From Acidobacteriota bacterium (lineage in GTDB: Bacteria; Acidobacteriota; Terriglobia; Bryobacterales; Bryobacteraceae): 64,000 nt of DNA. Both the position numbers and the translations under genes were made by a program. The notes beneath the pieces were generated by a model. That model had not been told where the DNA came from and searched no databases. It saw nothing but the letters and a program-made list of their open reading frames with translations. The number at the start of each line of letters is the position of its first letter. Positions within the stretch are counted from its first letter, which is position 1. Below, piece after piece: positions 1 to 8,933 of this stretch. Location: contig JAPKZB010000080.1 in NCBI GenBank assembly GCA_026393985.1, positions 135,584 to 199,583 on the forward strand, given 5' to 3'.

Positions 1-1484
1 CCGTTCTGCAGCAACACGATCACCGGCTCCCGCCCGCCCCCCGCCACCGCCGGACGCGGCGAAAACAACCAGGCCGGGACATACACCGCCGGCGCCGAAG
101 CCACCTCCACCGCCTCAATCGTCACACCCCGGCCCGGGAAAGTCTTCAGGATCGTGAACGGCTCCGCCGCCGGGGCATCCATCTGCAGCAGCTCCTCGAG
201 CGCCCGCGGCTTCCGCGGCGCCCGGCCCTTGCGCTGCAGCGTAAACGGGGTCTCGGAACCGAGCGACCCAATCACCCCGCCGCCCTCGGTGCACTGCAGC
301 GTCTCGGGGGCCTCCACCGTCGTCGGCGGCTCCTCGGCCACCGGCCGCGAGCCCGGCCGCATCCAGCGCAGAAACCAGTTATAAATCTGCAGGCGCGTGT
401 CCAGCTCGAGCGAGTGCGGCAGCGCCGTGCTGCCCCAGGCCAGGTGGTCCGCCCGCCCCACAGTGCTATATAGCTTTTTCAGGTGCCCGAACTCCTCCCA
501 GCCGCTCCGGATATACTGTGGGCTGTAAGTGCCGAGAAAGTCCTTGTCGCTCACGGTCAGCAGCAGGGGCTTGGGCGCAAAGGGATAGAGCATATCCCAG
601 CGGTCGAAACCGGCCGGCGCGGCATTGAGCAGATTCTGTTCGGCGTCGTCGGTCGAACCCGGAGCCGAAAACTCTTTGCAGGCGAAGTTCTCGGAGTTGG
701 CGCTCGTCAGCGCGGCGCAACTCAGCCGGTCATCGACGGCAAGCAGGAACATCGAATCCGTACCGCCGCCCGATTGCCCGGTGGTGGCCACGCGGCGCGG
801 ATCCACGTAAGGCAGCGACAGCAGATAGTCGAGCGAGCGGACCGCGTCCCAGGTCTGCAGGCGCGTGGCGGTGTCGCCCGAGAGCAGCATCTGCCACCCG
901 GCCGTCGAATGTTCGTCATCCGCACTCGGCAGCCGCGAACGCCGGCCCGTGGCGTCCGGGTAGTAAATCCGTTCGCCCTGCCCCTGCGGATCAAACGCCA
1001 GCACCACAAAGCCCAACTGCACCAGGCCCTGCGCGCACCGCTGATAGGTGGCATAGGCCTTGCCGAGCGGGCTGTGCCCCATCTGCAGCAGGACACCCGG
1101 AAAGGGCCCGGCTCCGGACTCCGGGACGTACAGATTCGCCGTCACCGGAAAGCCGGGCCGCGAGTCATAAACGACCTTCTCAATCCGGTACCCGTCGCGC
1201 CGGACCACCCCGGCCGACCGCGGCGCAAGCGGCGTCTTTTCCAACTCGCCGCCAATCAGCGACCAGAACGTCTGCCGCGCCCAGCGCTGTCGCGCGGCGA
1301 TGGCCCCCGGCGTCGTCAACGTCCGCAGGGCCGCCAGACGGCGCTCGTAGGCCACCGTTGCCAGACCCTTTAAGTAATCGGGCAGGCAGCGGGCGTAGTT
1401 GCGATAGACAACGCCAGGATAGGGAACATTCTGCGCGCGCAGGGCGGCGGCGGCGGAGAGAGCAAGACAAGTCCGGCGGGTCAT
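1..1484 (-). CDS. Alpha/beta hydrolase, acetylxylan esterase-like (3' end outside window)
   Basis: Reads from ATG at 1484 to the left edge without a stop, so the C-terminus is missing. The start MTRRTCLALSAAAALRAQ is a short Sec-type signal, so the product is probably exported. Reading inward there is a lid/cap region, then VANLYVPESGAGPFPGVLL, typical of AXE1/dienelactone-hydrolase-like esterases, and a nucleophile elbow GQSGGG near residue 235. A later D-H-x-x-W-G-S / P-H-S-L-E stretch is compatible with the catalytic His region. The family deacetylates sugars or cleaves small esters. It is divergent from the GNAT gene with a 50-bp gap. The substrate cannot be read from sequence. Confidence 0.75.
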   Translation of the reverse strand, partial: MTRRTCLALSAAAALRAQNVPYPGVVYRNYARCLPDYLKGLATVAYERRLAALRTLTTPGAIAARQRWARQTFWSLIGGELEKTPLAPRSAGVVRRDGYRIEKVVYDSRPGFPVTANLYVPESGAGPFPGVLLQMGHSPLGKAYATYQRCAQGLVQLGFVVLAFDPQGQGERIYYPDATGRRSRLPSADDEHSTAGWQMLLSGDTATRLQTWDAVRSLDYLLSLPYVDPRRVATTGQSGGGTDSMFLLAVDDRLSCAALTSANSENFACKEFSAPGSTDDAEQNLLNAAPAGFDRWDMLYPFAPKPLLLTVSDKDFLGTYSPQYIRSGWEEFGHLKKLYSTVGRADHLAWGSTALPHSLELDTRLQIYNWFLRWMRPGSRPVAEEPPTTVEAPETLQCTEGGGVIGSLGSETPFTLQRKGRAPRKPRALEELLQMDAPAAEPFTILKTFPGRGVTIEAVEVASAPAVYVPAWLFSPRPAVAGGGREPVIVLLQN

Positions 1485-1534
1485 AGGCGAAGTTAAAAAA
1501 ACGGTACCACGGCGGGGTACGCTGGGAAACGATC

Positions 1535-2227
1535 ATGAGTGAACTGCGCCTCTTGCAGGCCTCCGACATTCCCGCCGCCATGCGCCTGGTCGAAGCCGCC
1601 CATTGGAACCAGACGGCGGCCGACTGGGCCCGGACCCTGTCGCTGGCGCCCGGCAGCTGCTGGGGCATCTTCGCCGACGGCGAACTGGCGGCCACCACCA
1701 CCGCCGTGCGCTACACGAGCGGCGTCGTCTGGATCGGCATGGTGTTGACCGCGCCCGACTACCGCGGCCGCGGCTACGCCACCCGGCTCCTCGAAGAAGC
1801 CTTGCAGATGGAGGCGGATTGCTTCCGGCTCGACGCCACGGCCATGGGCGCCCCGCTCTATCGCAAGCTGGGCTTTGTTGACGAACAGCCCATCGAGCGC
1901 TGGGAGCGGCCCCGCGCCGCGGTCGCCTACGATGCCCCGCTGCTGGCTGCCCTGGCCGGTTCCGGCCCCTGCGTCGGCCGCCCGGGCCGGCTGGCCTGGT
2001 ACTTCGGCCCCTGGGTGGGGCCGGGCCTTGAAACGGCGCTGCAGCTCACCATCTCCCGCCGCGGCGGCGAAGCCGTCTGCTGGGACCTGTTTCCCGCCGA
2101 CGCCGAAGCGGTGACGCTGGCTGAACGCTACGGGTTCGAGCGCCGGCGGGAACTCGTCCGCATGCGCCGCGGCCCTTTCCTCCCCGATGTCCCGGCCCGC
2201 GCCATCTGCGGGTTCGAATTCGGTTGA
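1535..2227 (+). CDS. GNAT family N-acetyltransferase, two-domain
   Basis: 230 residues. The N-terminal half carries the acetyl-CoA-binding motif A with V-L-T-A-P-D-Y-R-G-R-G-Y-A-T-R-L (about residues 70-85), the hallmark R/Q-x-x-G-x-G/A pyrophosphate loop. The segment from about residue 130 onward lacks that loop and resembles the second GNAT-like half seen in double-domain members. The family transfers acetyl from acetyl-CoA to an amine; the substrate is unknown. ATG at 1535 follows a GGGAAA-like purine stretch. It lies 21 bp before the oxidoreductase gene, so the two may be co-transcribed. Confidence 0.8.
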   Translation: MSELRLLQASDIPAAMRLVEAAHWNQTAADWARTLSLAPGSCWGIFADGELAATTTAVRYTSGVVWIGMVLTAPDYRGRGYATRLLEEALQMEADCFRLDATAMGAPLYRKLGFVDEQPIERWERPRAAVAYDAPLLAALAGSGPCVGRPGRLAWYFGPWVGPGLETALQLTISRRGGEAVCWDLFPADAEAVTLAERYGFERRRELVRMRRGPFLPDVPARAICGFEFG

Positions 2228-2248
2228 AACTCGTGGTAGCCTTTCCTG

Positions 2249-3544
2249 ATGTCCCAGGATTCCACCCGTCGAACGGTGCTGCAGGCCGCCGGCCTCGCCT
2301 ACACCACCAACCTGTTCACCGGCCAGGTGCGCGGCGCCAATGACAAGATCAACGCCGCCTTCATCGGCATGGGCCGCATGGGCCGCGGCAACCTGAACTC
2401 GGCCATGCGCCAGGACAATCTGCACGTCAGCGCCGTCTGCGACGTCTACACCCCCAACCTCGAACTCGCCGCCGAACAGTCCGCCAAGCAGCCCGGCGGG
2501 GCGGCGCGCAAGATCCGCGACTTCCGCGAGATCCTCGCCGACAAGAGCGTCGACATCGTCTGCATCTCGACGCCCGACCACTGGCACGCCTATATGACCA
2601 TCGAAGCCTGCAAGGCCGGCAAAGATGTCTACGTCGAAAAGCCTTCGAGCGTCACGATTGAAGAGGGACAGAAGATGGTACAGGCCGCGCGCAAGTACAA
2701 GCGCGTCGTCCAGGGCGGCACCATGCAGCGCAGCGGCGCCCATTTCATCGAAGCCTGCAACATCGTCAAACGCGGCGACATCGGCGACGTCACCGTCGTC
2801 AAAACCTGGAACTACGGCAACGCCAAGCCCGAAGGTATCGGCAACCCGCCCGACGGCGCCCCGCCAAGCGACCTCGACTGGGATATGTGGCTCGGGCCCG
2901 CCCCCAAGCGGCCCTTCAACGCCAACCGCTTCGGCGTCGACCCCAAGACCTTCTCCCACTTCCGCTGGTTCTGGGACTACGCCGGCGGCATGATGACCGA
3001 CTGGGGCGTCCACGTGCTCGACATCGCCCGCATGGGCATGGGCGAGCCGATGCCCAAATCCGTGGTGGCCCTCGGCGACAAGTATCAAATTAAAGATAAC
3101 CGCGAAACACCCGACACCCTCACGGCCGTCTACGAGTTCCCCGGCTTCCTGGCCCACTACGAGAACCGGATGTTCAACGGCAACTCAATGTTCAAACAGA
3201 GCTACGGAACGCTCTTCCACGGCACCAAAGCGTCGCTGTTTGTCGACCGCTCGCTCTACCGCATCCACCCGGAGGGCCCGGGCGAGGTGGTCGAAGTTAA
3301 GAGTTCGAACAACGCCGGCCTGGCGCACTGGGCCAACTTCCTGGCCTGTGTGAAGTCGCGCGAGAAGCCCGCCTCCGACATCGAGATCTGCCATAAGTCG
3401 ACGGCGACCTGTCTGCTCGCCAACGTCGCTCTCCGCTCGAAAGTAAAGGTCGACTGGGACGATGCCCGGCAGACCGTCCTGCAGCCGGAGGCGCGGAAGC
3501 TCCTCAAGCGCGAGGAGCGCGGCCCCTGGAAGCTCGTGGTATGA
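2249..3544 (+). CDS. Gfo/Idh/MocA family oxidoreductase with twin-arginine-like leader
   Basis: 431 residues. The N-terminus has S-T-R-R-T-V-L-Q-A-A-G, a Tat-like signal, common in this family in Acidobacteria and Planctomycetes and implying periplasmic NAD(P)-dependent sugar chemistry. The Rossmann fold follows (AAFIGMGRMGRGN, residues about 34-46), then S-T-P-D-H-W-H and the signature V-E-K-P-S (about residues 128-132). The C-terminal half has the DWGVHVLDIARMGMGEP segment carrying the conserved His of this subgroup. The reaction is probably oxidation or reduction of a sugar or cyclitol; the substrate is unknown. Its stop overlaps the start of the next gene (ATGA at 3541-3544). Confidence 0.87.
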   Translation: MSQDSTRRTVLQAAGLAYTTNLFTGQVRGANDKINAAFIGMGRMGRGNLNSAMRQDNLHVSAVCDVYTPNLELAAEQSAKQPGGAARKIRDFREILADKSVDIVCISTPDHWHAYMTIEACKAGKDVYVEKPSSVTIEEGQKMVQAARKYKRVVQGGTMQRSGAHFIEACNIVKRGDIGDVTVVKTWNYGNAKPEGIGNPPDGAPPSDLDWDMWLGPAPKRPFNANRFGVDPKTFSHFRWFWDYAGGMMTDWGVHVLDIARMGMGEPMPKSVVALGDKYQIKDNRETPDTLTAVYEFPGFLAHYENRMFNGNSMFKQSYGTLFHGTKASLFVDRSLYRIHPEGPGEVVEVKSSNNAGLAHWANFLACVKSREKPASDIEICHKSTATCLLANVALRSKVKVDWDDARQTVLQPEARKLLKREERGPWKLVV

Positions 3545-4275
3545 CAGACACCCTACGCCTCACCCGGTTTGGCTTCGTTTCGCTATTTGCCGGTCCCGTG
3601 TTTGGTCAAGGTGGCCGGGATGTATTCCTGCTAGCCGGGCAGTCCAATATGGCGGGCCGCGGCGAGGTGGAAGCCGCCGATCAGCAGCCGCTGGCCGGCA
3701 TCTCCGTCTTCACGAAGGACCGCACGTGGGCTCCGGCGCTGGACCCGCTGCACTTCGACAAACCGGCCATTGCCGGCGTGGGGCTGGGCCGAACCTTCGC
3801 GGCGACGGTGCAGAAGCACGGCCAACTGCGGGAGATTGGCCTGATTCCAGCCGCCATGGGCGGTTCGAGTCTCGAGGAGTGGTCCCCGGGCGGAAAGCTG
3901 TTCACCAACGCCGTCGAGCGGACCAAGGCCGCCGGCGGCCGGCTGCGCGGAATTCTCTGGCACCAGGGCGAGGCCGACGCGCAGCCGGGCCTTGAAAGCA
4001 CCTACGCCGAGCGGTGGATGGTCGTGATGACCGCCCTGCGCCAAGCCGTGGGCGATGTGCCGGTAGTAGTGGGCGAACTGGGCCGCTTCAACCCGAAATA
4101 CGCCGCCGTCAGCGAACAGCTGGCCTTGTTGCCGGTACGATTTCCGCGGACGGCGTTTGTCAGCGCCGGCGGACTCCGGGCAAAAGCCGACGGGGTCCAC
4201 TTCGACGCGCCTTCCCTGCGAGAGTTCGGCCGGCGCTACGGACACGGCTGGCTTATGCTGACAGGAAATTGGTGA
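3541..4275 (+). CDS. Sialate O-acetylesterase-like SASA/SGNH hydrolase
   Basis: 244 residues. The hydrophobic N-terminus looks like a signal peptide. It is followed by F-L-L-A-G-Q-S-N-M-A-G-R-G, the GQSNM nucleophile block (Ser) of the SASA/DUF303 carbohydrate esterase family. The middle has G-I-L-W-H-Q-G-E-A-D-A, the conserved WHQGE block, and near the C-terminus D-G-V-H-F-D provides the Asp-x-x-His of the SGNH triad. The family removes O-acetyl groups from sialic acid or hemicellulose sugars. Start overlap (ATGA) with the oxidoreductase suggests coupled translation and a shared role in sugar catabolism. Confidence 0.85.
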   Translation: MTDTLRLTRFGFVSLFAGPVFGQGGRDVFLLAGQSNMAGRGEVEAADQQPLAGISVFTKDRTWAPALDPLHFDKPAIAGVGLGRTFAATVQKHGQLREIGLIPAAMGGSSLEEWSPGGKLFTNAVERTKAAGGRLRGILWHQGEADAQPGLESTYAERWMVVMTALRQAVGDVPVVVGELGRFNPKYAAVSEQLALLPVRFPRTAFVSAGGLRAKADGVHFDAPSLREFGRRYGHGWLMLTGNW

Positions 4276-4290
4276 TAGCCTGAAGTTAAG

Positions 4291-4971
4291 GTGGCTGAAG
4301 TTGTCATACGCACGGTCGGGCTGAGCAAGACGTACCAATCGGGTGCGGAGCCGCTCACGGTGTTTGCCAACCTGGATTTCGCCGTCGAACAGGGCGAACG
4401 TGTGGCTTTGATGGGCGCGAGCGGCGCGGGCAAGTCGACTCTGCTGCACTGCCTTGGCGGCCTCGACCGCCCGACGGGCGGGCAGATTTTTTGCGGGCAA
4501 AGAGAACTGCAGCGGCTGAGCGAAAGCGAATTGGCCGACTTTCGAAACCGGGAAATTGGGTTCGTTTGGCAGATTCACTATCTGCTTCCCGAGTTTACGG
4601 CCGAAGAGAATGTAATGATGCCGCTCTTGATTCGGGGAGTCCCCCGCGAGGAGGCCGCCCCGGCCGCCCGCGCCCGCTTGGCGGAGGTGGGCCTTGGCGC
4701 CCGCGCGCACCACCGGACCGGTGAGTTGTCCGGCGGCGAGCAGCAGCGGGTGGTTTTGGCGCGGGCCCTGGTGGGCCGTCCCAAATATTTGTTAGCCGAT
4801 GAGCCGACGGGGAATCTGGATGAAGGGACGGGGGAGGTCATCAGCGCTCTGCTGGCCGATCTACACCGGTCGCACGGGCTGACATCGATTTTTGTTACCC
4901 ACAACCCAAGCTTTGCCCGGTCCTGTGACCGGGTGTTGTTTCTGCAGAATGGAGAACTAGCGCATGTTTGA
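4291..4971 (+). CDS. lolD: ABC transporter ATPase, LolD/MacB type
   Basis: 226 residues starting at GTG 4291. Walker A is G-A-S-G-A-G-K-S-T, Q-loop W-Q-I-H-Y-L-L-P-E-F-T, signature L-S-G-G-E-Q-Q-R-V, Walker B L-L-A-D-E-P-T-G-N-L-D, and H-loop V-T-H-N. The N-L-D after Walker B and the L-L-P-E-F-T segment are typical of LolD, which powers release of outer-membrane lipoproteins. No LolC/LolE permease gene is adjacent, so the partner must be encoded elsewhere. The last 8 bp overlap clpC. MacB-like ATPase is the alternative assignment. Confidence 0.82.
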   Translation: MAEVVIRTVGLSKTYQSGAEPLTVFANLDFAVEQGERVALMGASGAGKSTLLHCLGGLDRPTGGQIFCGQRELQRLSESELADFRNREIGFVWQIHYLLPEFTAEENVMMPLLIRGVPREEAAPAARARLAEVGLGARAHHRTGELSGGEQQRVVLARALVGRPKYLLADEPTGNLDEGTGEVISALLADLHRSHGLTSIFVTHNPSFARSCDRVLFLQNGELAHV

Positions 4972-7444
4972 ACGCTATACAGAGAAAGCGCGCCGGGTTA
5001 TATTCTTCGCCCGGTACGAGGCGTCGCAGTTCGGCAGTCCGTACATTGAAACGGAGCACCTGCTGCTGGGCTTGCTGCGCGAGGACAAGGCTCTGGCGAA
5101 TCGCTTTTTGCGTTCCCATGCCGCCATTGAATCCATCCGCAAACAGATCGAGGCTCACACGACGATCCGCGAGAAGGTTTCAACCAGCGTCGATCTGCCG
5201 TTGAGTCACGAGTGCAAGCGGGTCCTCGCCTACGGCGCCGAAGAGGCCGAGCGGCTGAGCCACAAGCACATCGGCACCGAGCATCTGCTGCTCGGCCTGC
5301 TCCGCGAAGAGAAGTGCTTTGCGGCCGAGATTCTGCACGAGCGCGGTCTGCGGCTGAGCCAGGTGCGGGAAGAGATCGCGCGGTCGAGTTCGGAGAAGAT
5401 CACCTCGAACCGGCCCAAGGAGAGCTCGCTGCTCAGCGAGTTCAGCCGCGACATGACCCAGTTGGCCGTCGACACGCAGCTCGACCCGCTCATCGGGCGC
5501 GACTTCGAGGTCGAGCGGGTGGTGCAGATTCTGTGTCGCCGCACCAAGAACAACCCGGTGCTGATCGGCGAGCCTGGCGTGGGCAAGACGGCGATCGTCG
5601 AAGGCCTCGCGCAGCGGATTGCCGAAGGCGACGTGCCGTCGTTCCTGGCCGAGAAGCGCATTCTGGCTCTCGATCTGTCGCTGATCGTGGCCGGCACCAA
5701 GTATCGCGGCCAGTTTGAAGAGCGGCTGAAGACGATCATGAAAGAGTTGATGGACAACCAGAACGCCATCATCTTCATCGACGAGCTGCACACCTTGGTG
5801 GGCGCCGGGTCGGCCGAAGGGTCGCTCGACGCGGCCAATATTCTGAAGCCGGCGCTGAGCCGGGGCGAGATTCAGTGCATCGGCGCTACCACCCCTGCCG
5901 AGTACCGCAAGTCGATTGAGAAAGACCGGTCGCTCGAGCGCCGCTTCCAGGCCGTGAAGGTGCCGCCGCCCAATGAAAGCGACGCCATCAAGATCATGTT
6001 CGGCATCAAGGAACGCTACGAGAAGTTCCATGCCGTGGCCTACACGGACGAGGCGATCGAGGCCAGCGTCTACGCCTCGAACCGCTTCATCCCCGATCGT
6101 TTCCTGCCGGACAAGGCCATCGACCTGATCGACGAGGCCGGGGCGCGGGTGAAGCTGAAGCAGACCACGCTGCCGGCCGAAGTCTCCGAGATTCAGAAGC
6201 GCATCAAGTTCATCGTCCACCGGATGGAGAACGCCATCGCCAGCCACGAGTTTGAAAAGGCGCGTTTCTACTCGGACGAAGAGCGCAAAGAGCGCGAGAA
6301 TCTGCGGGTTCTGCGCGAGAAGTACAACCTGGACGACGCCTCGACCGGCACGGTGACCAAGGACGATATCGAAGACGTGGTCGCCCGCTGGACCGGGGTG
6401 CCCATGACCTCGATAAAGGAAGAGGAGATCCAGAAGCTGCTCCGGATCGAAGAGGAGCTGCACAAGCGCGTTGTCAGCCAGGAGAAGGCGATCAACGCCC
6501 TGGCGCGGGCCATCCGCCGTTCGCGGGCCGGTTTGAAATCACCCAAGCGTCCGGCCGGGTCGTTCCTGTTCCTGGGTCCGACCGGCGTCGGCAAAACCGA
6601 AGTCGCGCGGGCGCTGGCCGATTTCCTGTTCGGCAGCGAGAAGAGCCTGATTCGCTTTGACATGTCCGAGTATATGGAGAAGCACTCGGTTTCGAAGTTG
6701 ATCGGCTCGCCGCCCGGATACGTCGGTTACGAGGAGGGCGGCCAGCTGACCGAACGGGTCAAGCGACAGCCGTACTCGATCATCCTGCTCGACGAAATCG
6801 AGAAGGCGCATCCCGACATCTACAACATCCTGCTGCAGGTGTTTGAAGACGGCCAGTTGACCGATGGCCTCGGCAACATGGTGGACTTCAAGAACACCAT
6901 CATCATCATGACTTCGAATCTGGGCGCCCGGTTCCTCGACAAGAAGTCGCAGTTGGGCTTTGCTTCGCCCAACCAAGTGGTGCCGGCCAAGATCGAAGAC
7001 CAGGTGATGGGCGAGGTCAAGCGGGCCTTCAATCCGGAGTTCCTCAACCGGCTCGATGAGGTCATTCTGTTCACCTCGCTGCTCGACGAGGACCTGCTGA
7101 AGATCGTCTCCCTGCTCGTCGATCAGATCAACGTCAACCTGGGCACCAAGCAGATCAAGATCCATCTGCGCGAAGACGCCGCCAAGTACATCCTCGAGAA
7201 GACCTGCGGGGACCGCAGCTACGGCGCCCGGCCGTTGCGGCGCGCCCTGCAGAAGTACATCGAAGATCCGCTGTCGGAGGCCCTGATTCAGGGTTCCCTG
7301 CCTCGGCCTTCGGAGTTTGAAGTCTATTTGGGCGACTCCGGTATCATGTGCCAGCAGATCAGCGGCGAAGGCGCCGAGGAGGAGGCCACCGTCGGCGCCG
7401 GCAGCGGCGCGGGCGGTCCGGTCACCACGCTTTACCCCTTTTAG
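4964..7444 (+). CDS. clpC: ClpC-type AAA+ unfoldase (Clp protease ATP-binding subunit)
   Basis: 826 residues, the family's usual length. Order: double Clp-N repeat ([11 protein letters not shown] and [11 protein letters not shown], residues 1-145), D1 AAA with Walker A G-E-P-G-V-G-K-T and Walker B I-I-F-I-D-E-L-H, a UVR-like M domain near residues 415-445, D2 AAA with G-P-T-G-V-G-K-T-E and I-I-L-L-D-E-I-E, and a Q-L-G-F loop (about residue 665) fitting the ClpP-docking tripeptide. It unfolds substrates for ClpP in the cytoplasm. It starts inside the end of lolD. The C-terminal tail is Gly/Ala-rich. Confidence 0.95.
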   Translation: MFERYTEKARRVIFFARYEASQFGSPYIETEHLLLGLLREDKALANRFLRSHAAIESIRKQIEAHTTIREKVSTSVDLPLSHECKRVLAYGAEEAERLSHKHIGTEHLLLGLLREEKCFAAEILHERGLRLSQVREEIARSSSEKITSNRPKESSLLSEFSRDMTQLAVDTQLDPLIGRDFEVERVVQILCRRTKNNPVLIGEPGVGKTAIVEGLAQRIAEGDVPSFLAEKRILALDLSLIVAGTKYRGQFEERLKTIMKELMDNQNAIIFIDELHTLVGAGSAEGSLDAANILKPALSRGEIQCIGATTPAEYRKSIEKDRSLERRFQAVKVPPPNESDAIKIMFGIKERYEKFHAVAYTDEAIEASVYASNRFIPDRFLPDKAIDLIDEAGARVKLKQTTLPAEVSEIQKRIKFIVHRMENAIASHEFEKARFYSDEERKERENLRVLREKYNLDDASTGTVTKDDIEDVVARWTGVPMTSIKEEEIQKLLRIEEELHKRVVSQEKAINALARAIRRSRAGLKSPKRPAGSFLFLGPTGVGKTEVARALADFLFGSEKSLIRFDMSEYMEKHSVSKLIGSPPGYVGYEEGGQLTERVKRQPYSIILLDEIEKAHPDIYNILLQVFEDGQLTDGLGNMVDFKNTIIIMTSNLGARFLDKKSQLGFASPNQVVPAKIEDQVMGEVKRAFNPEFLNRLDEVILFTSLLDEDLLKIVSLLVDQINVNLGTKQIKIHLREDAAKYILEKTCGDRSYGARPLRRALQKYIEDPLSEALIQGSLPRPSEFEVYLGDSGIMCQQISGEGAEEEATVGAGSGAGGPVTTLYPF

Positions 7445-7466
7445 ACTTGATTGGCTGTTCTTAACG

Positions 7467-7502
7467 ATTCCCCCGTGCCGGCTTGTACCGATTCGGGGGA
7501 AT
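7467..7502 (+). promoter_or_regulatory. 9-bp inverted repeat covering the DUF1003 gene's ribosome-binding site
   Basis: ATTCCCCCG at 7467-7475 is the exact reverse complement of CGGGGGAAT at 7494-7502, with an 18-base loop. The right arm contains the GGGGGA that would act as Shine-Dalgarno for the ATG at 7511. A short T-run follows the arm. The element could sequester the ribosome-binding site or act as a weak terminator/attenuator after clpC. The pairing is seen directly; the function is inferred. Confidence 0.5.
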
Positions 7503-7510
7503 ATGTTTTT

Positions 7511-8041
7511 ATGAACACGAACAAGCTGATCCAGCAGATCCGGCAGTTGGATGAACAGGAGCGAGCCGTGGTGGCCGCCTTGCTCAACCAGAACACAATT
7601 TCCCGGGATATCAACGAGGAGTTCAGCGAGCAGTTAACGTTTGGTCAGCGGGTGGCGGATCGCGTGGCCTCGTTTGGCGGCAGTTGGTCCTTTCTCGGGC
7701 TTTTTCTGGGCGCAATGGTGTTGTGGATCGGGGCCAACGTGGGGCGGCCCGGGGTCTTCGACCCCTATCCGTTCATCCTGCTCAATCTCGTGCTGAGTTG
7801 TGTCGCCGCGATTCAGGCGCCGGTGATCATGATGAGCCAGAACCGGCAATCGGCCCACGACCGGCTCGATGCCCGGCACGATTACGAGATCAACCTCAAG
7901 GCCGAAATGGAGGTGATGGGCCTGCACGCCAAGATCGACGAGCTGCGAGACCGGGAGTGGGCTACGCTTGTGCAGATGCAGGAGCGGCAGATTGCACTGC
8001 TTGAACAGATTCAGGCCCGGCTGGAGCAGCGCGGGGAGTAG
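7511..8041 (+). CDS. DUF1003 family membrane protein
   Basis: 176 residues from ATG 7511, preferred over an upstream TTG because GGGGGA lies about 11 bases ahead and the family starts near here. Two membrane segments are visible (about residues 55-75 and 82-105), separated by N-V-G-R-P-G-V-F-D-P-Y-P-F-I-L-L-N, the conserved DUF1003 loop. After A-P-V-I-M-M-S-Q-N-R-Q there is a long charged helix to the C-terminus that looks coiled-coil. Function is unknown for the family. It lies 66 bp downstream of clpC behind the hairpin at 7467-7502. Confidence 0.85.
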   Translation: MNTNKLIQQIRQLDEQERAVVAALLNQNTISRDINEEFSEQLTFGQRVADRVASFGGSWSFLGLFLGAMVLWIGANVGRPGVFDPYPFILLNLVLSCVAAIQAPVIMMSQNRQSAHDRLDARHDYEINLKAEMEVMGLHAKIDELRDREWATLVQMQERQIALLEQIQARLEQRGE

Positions 8042-8070
8042 GGCTGAGGCGTCCAGGAAAGAAAAAAGTG

Positions 8071-8098
8071 TTGCGCGGGGGGAAATCAGGTGTAAGAT
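8071..8098 (+). promoter_or_regulatory. Candidate sigma-70 promoter for the 48-residue membrane peptide gene
   Basis: TTGCGC (8071-8076), a 16-base spacer and TAAGAT (8093-8098) lie about 80 bases before the start codon at 8180. The match to the consensus is partial and no other promoter evidence is available. Confidence 0.35.
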
Positions 8099-8179
8099 TC
8101 GGCTAGGAAGACCATTCCATCGCCCGTTTTTTCATTTGGCCTAATTCATAAATTTTGGGCAAAGGAATGGAGGTCTCCC

Positions 8180-8326
8180 ATGTTTGACAGCCTCGACGAA
8201 ACGATGAAAAATGACGCCAAAAAAGCTAGTTCGGCGTCAGAAAGGACGATGGTTTGGGTCGCGGTGGCGGCAGCTAGTGTACTGCTGTTTGCCGGGCTCT
8301 ACTTTGGAGTAAGACTGGCGGGCTAA
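8180..8326 (+). CDS. Small single-pass membrane peptide (48 aa)
   Basis: A 48-residue frame with a strong Shine-Dalgarno GGAGG at 8169-8173, about 6 bases before the ATG. The first 22 residues are polar and charged (MFDSLDETMKNDAKK...). The rest is one hydrophobic helix, W-V-A-V-A-A-A-S-V-L-L-F-A-G-L-Y-F-G-V, ending R-L-A-G. It is therefore probably an inner-membrane peptide with an N-terminal cytoplasmic tail. No family recognised. The stop codon overlaps the end of the convergent lysozyme-like gene by 4 bp. The strong ribosome site and clean topology support it as real. Confidence 0.6.
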   Translation: MFDSLDETMKNDAKKASSASERTMVWVAVAAASVLLFAGLYFGVRLAG

Positions 8327-8805
8327 AGCCCAGCCGTCTCAAGCTCCAACTGCTGCATGACCCGTTTGACGGCCACGCTGTAGTGTGGACGCGCATTATA
8401 GACCCTGAGTTTGTCGTCGACCGACTTGCCGTAATAGAGTGGTGAGTTGGCGAGTCGTTCGGCGACTGTGTGGATGCCCGCCTGCACGGAAGAGAACCGC
8501 TGGCGACAGGAATCCCATCCGAATATGTTGTTGTTCGTAAAAGCTTTACCGCCACTGCTCTCAATCAGAGCCAGGGAGGGAAGCAGGCGCCAGTCCAGGC
8601 GGTAGCGGTCAGCTGCGTCAACAAACTCAGCGGCGTAGCGCTGTGCGGGGCACTTGCGCTTACGAAAAAAACTGCGGATTCGCTGCATGCGGCTGTCCTC
8701 TTTTTCCGCACTCCGCCATAAATTCTCAGCGGGAGCGTTGATTGCTGGTGGCAAGGATACGGCAAACAACACCAGTCCTTTGGTGATCCATCGTTTTAAT
8801 ATCAA
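8323..8805 (-). CDS. Exported lysozyme-like / glucosaminidase-type protein
   Basis: 160 residues from TTG 8805, which gives a proper signal peptide (M-I-L-K-R-W-I-T-K-G-L-V-L-F-A-V-S-L) and has AGAGG just upstream. The mature part has Y-R-L-D-W-R-L-L-P-S-L-A-L-I-E-S-S-G-G, where the Glu is placed like the catalytic Glu of lytic transglycosylases. N-N-N-I-F-G-W-D-S-C follows, like the N-x-F-G block of glucosaminidase/LT-fold proteins. Probable peptidoglycan hydrolase in the periplasm. It is short, and only the fold signature supports the assignment. Convergent with the 48-residue peptide gene. Confidence 0.65.
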   Translation of the reverse strand: MILKRWITKGLVLFAVSLPPAINAPAENLWRSAEKEDSRMQRIRSFFRKRKCPAQRYAAEFVDAADRYRLDWRLLPSLALIESSGGKAFTNNNIFGWDSCRQRFSSVQAGIHTVAERLANSPLYYGKSVDDKLRVYNARPHYSVAVKRVMQQLELETAGL

Positions 8806-8933
8806 ATCGCCTCTATGTACTTATCGGGTTTACGATCAAAAAAAGGATGTCGGAAATCGCAGAATCGTTTCCGCTTCCAGTAGAGGATTACAACATGATT
8901 ACAGTATACCAGAGAGCCCCCACCCGCTAGCTT

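Noticed and set aside
1493-3157. 554-residue minus-strand frame under the GNAT and Gfo/Idh/MocA genes
   Set aside because: It spans two well-supported plus-strand genes and contains only low-complexity Gly/Val/Asp-rich sequence.
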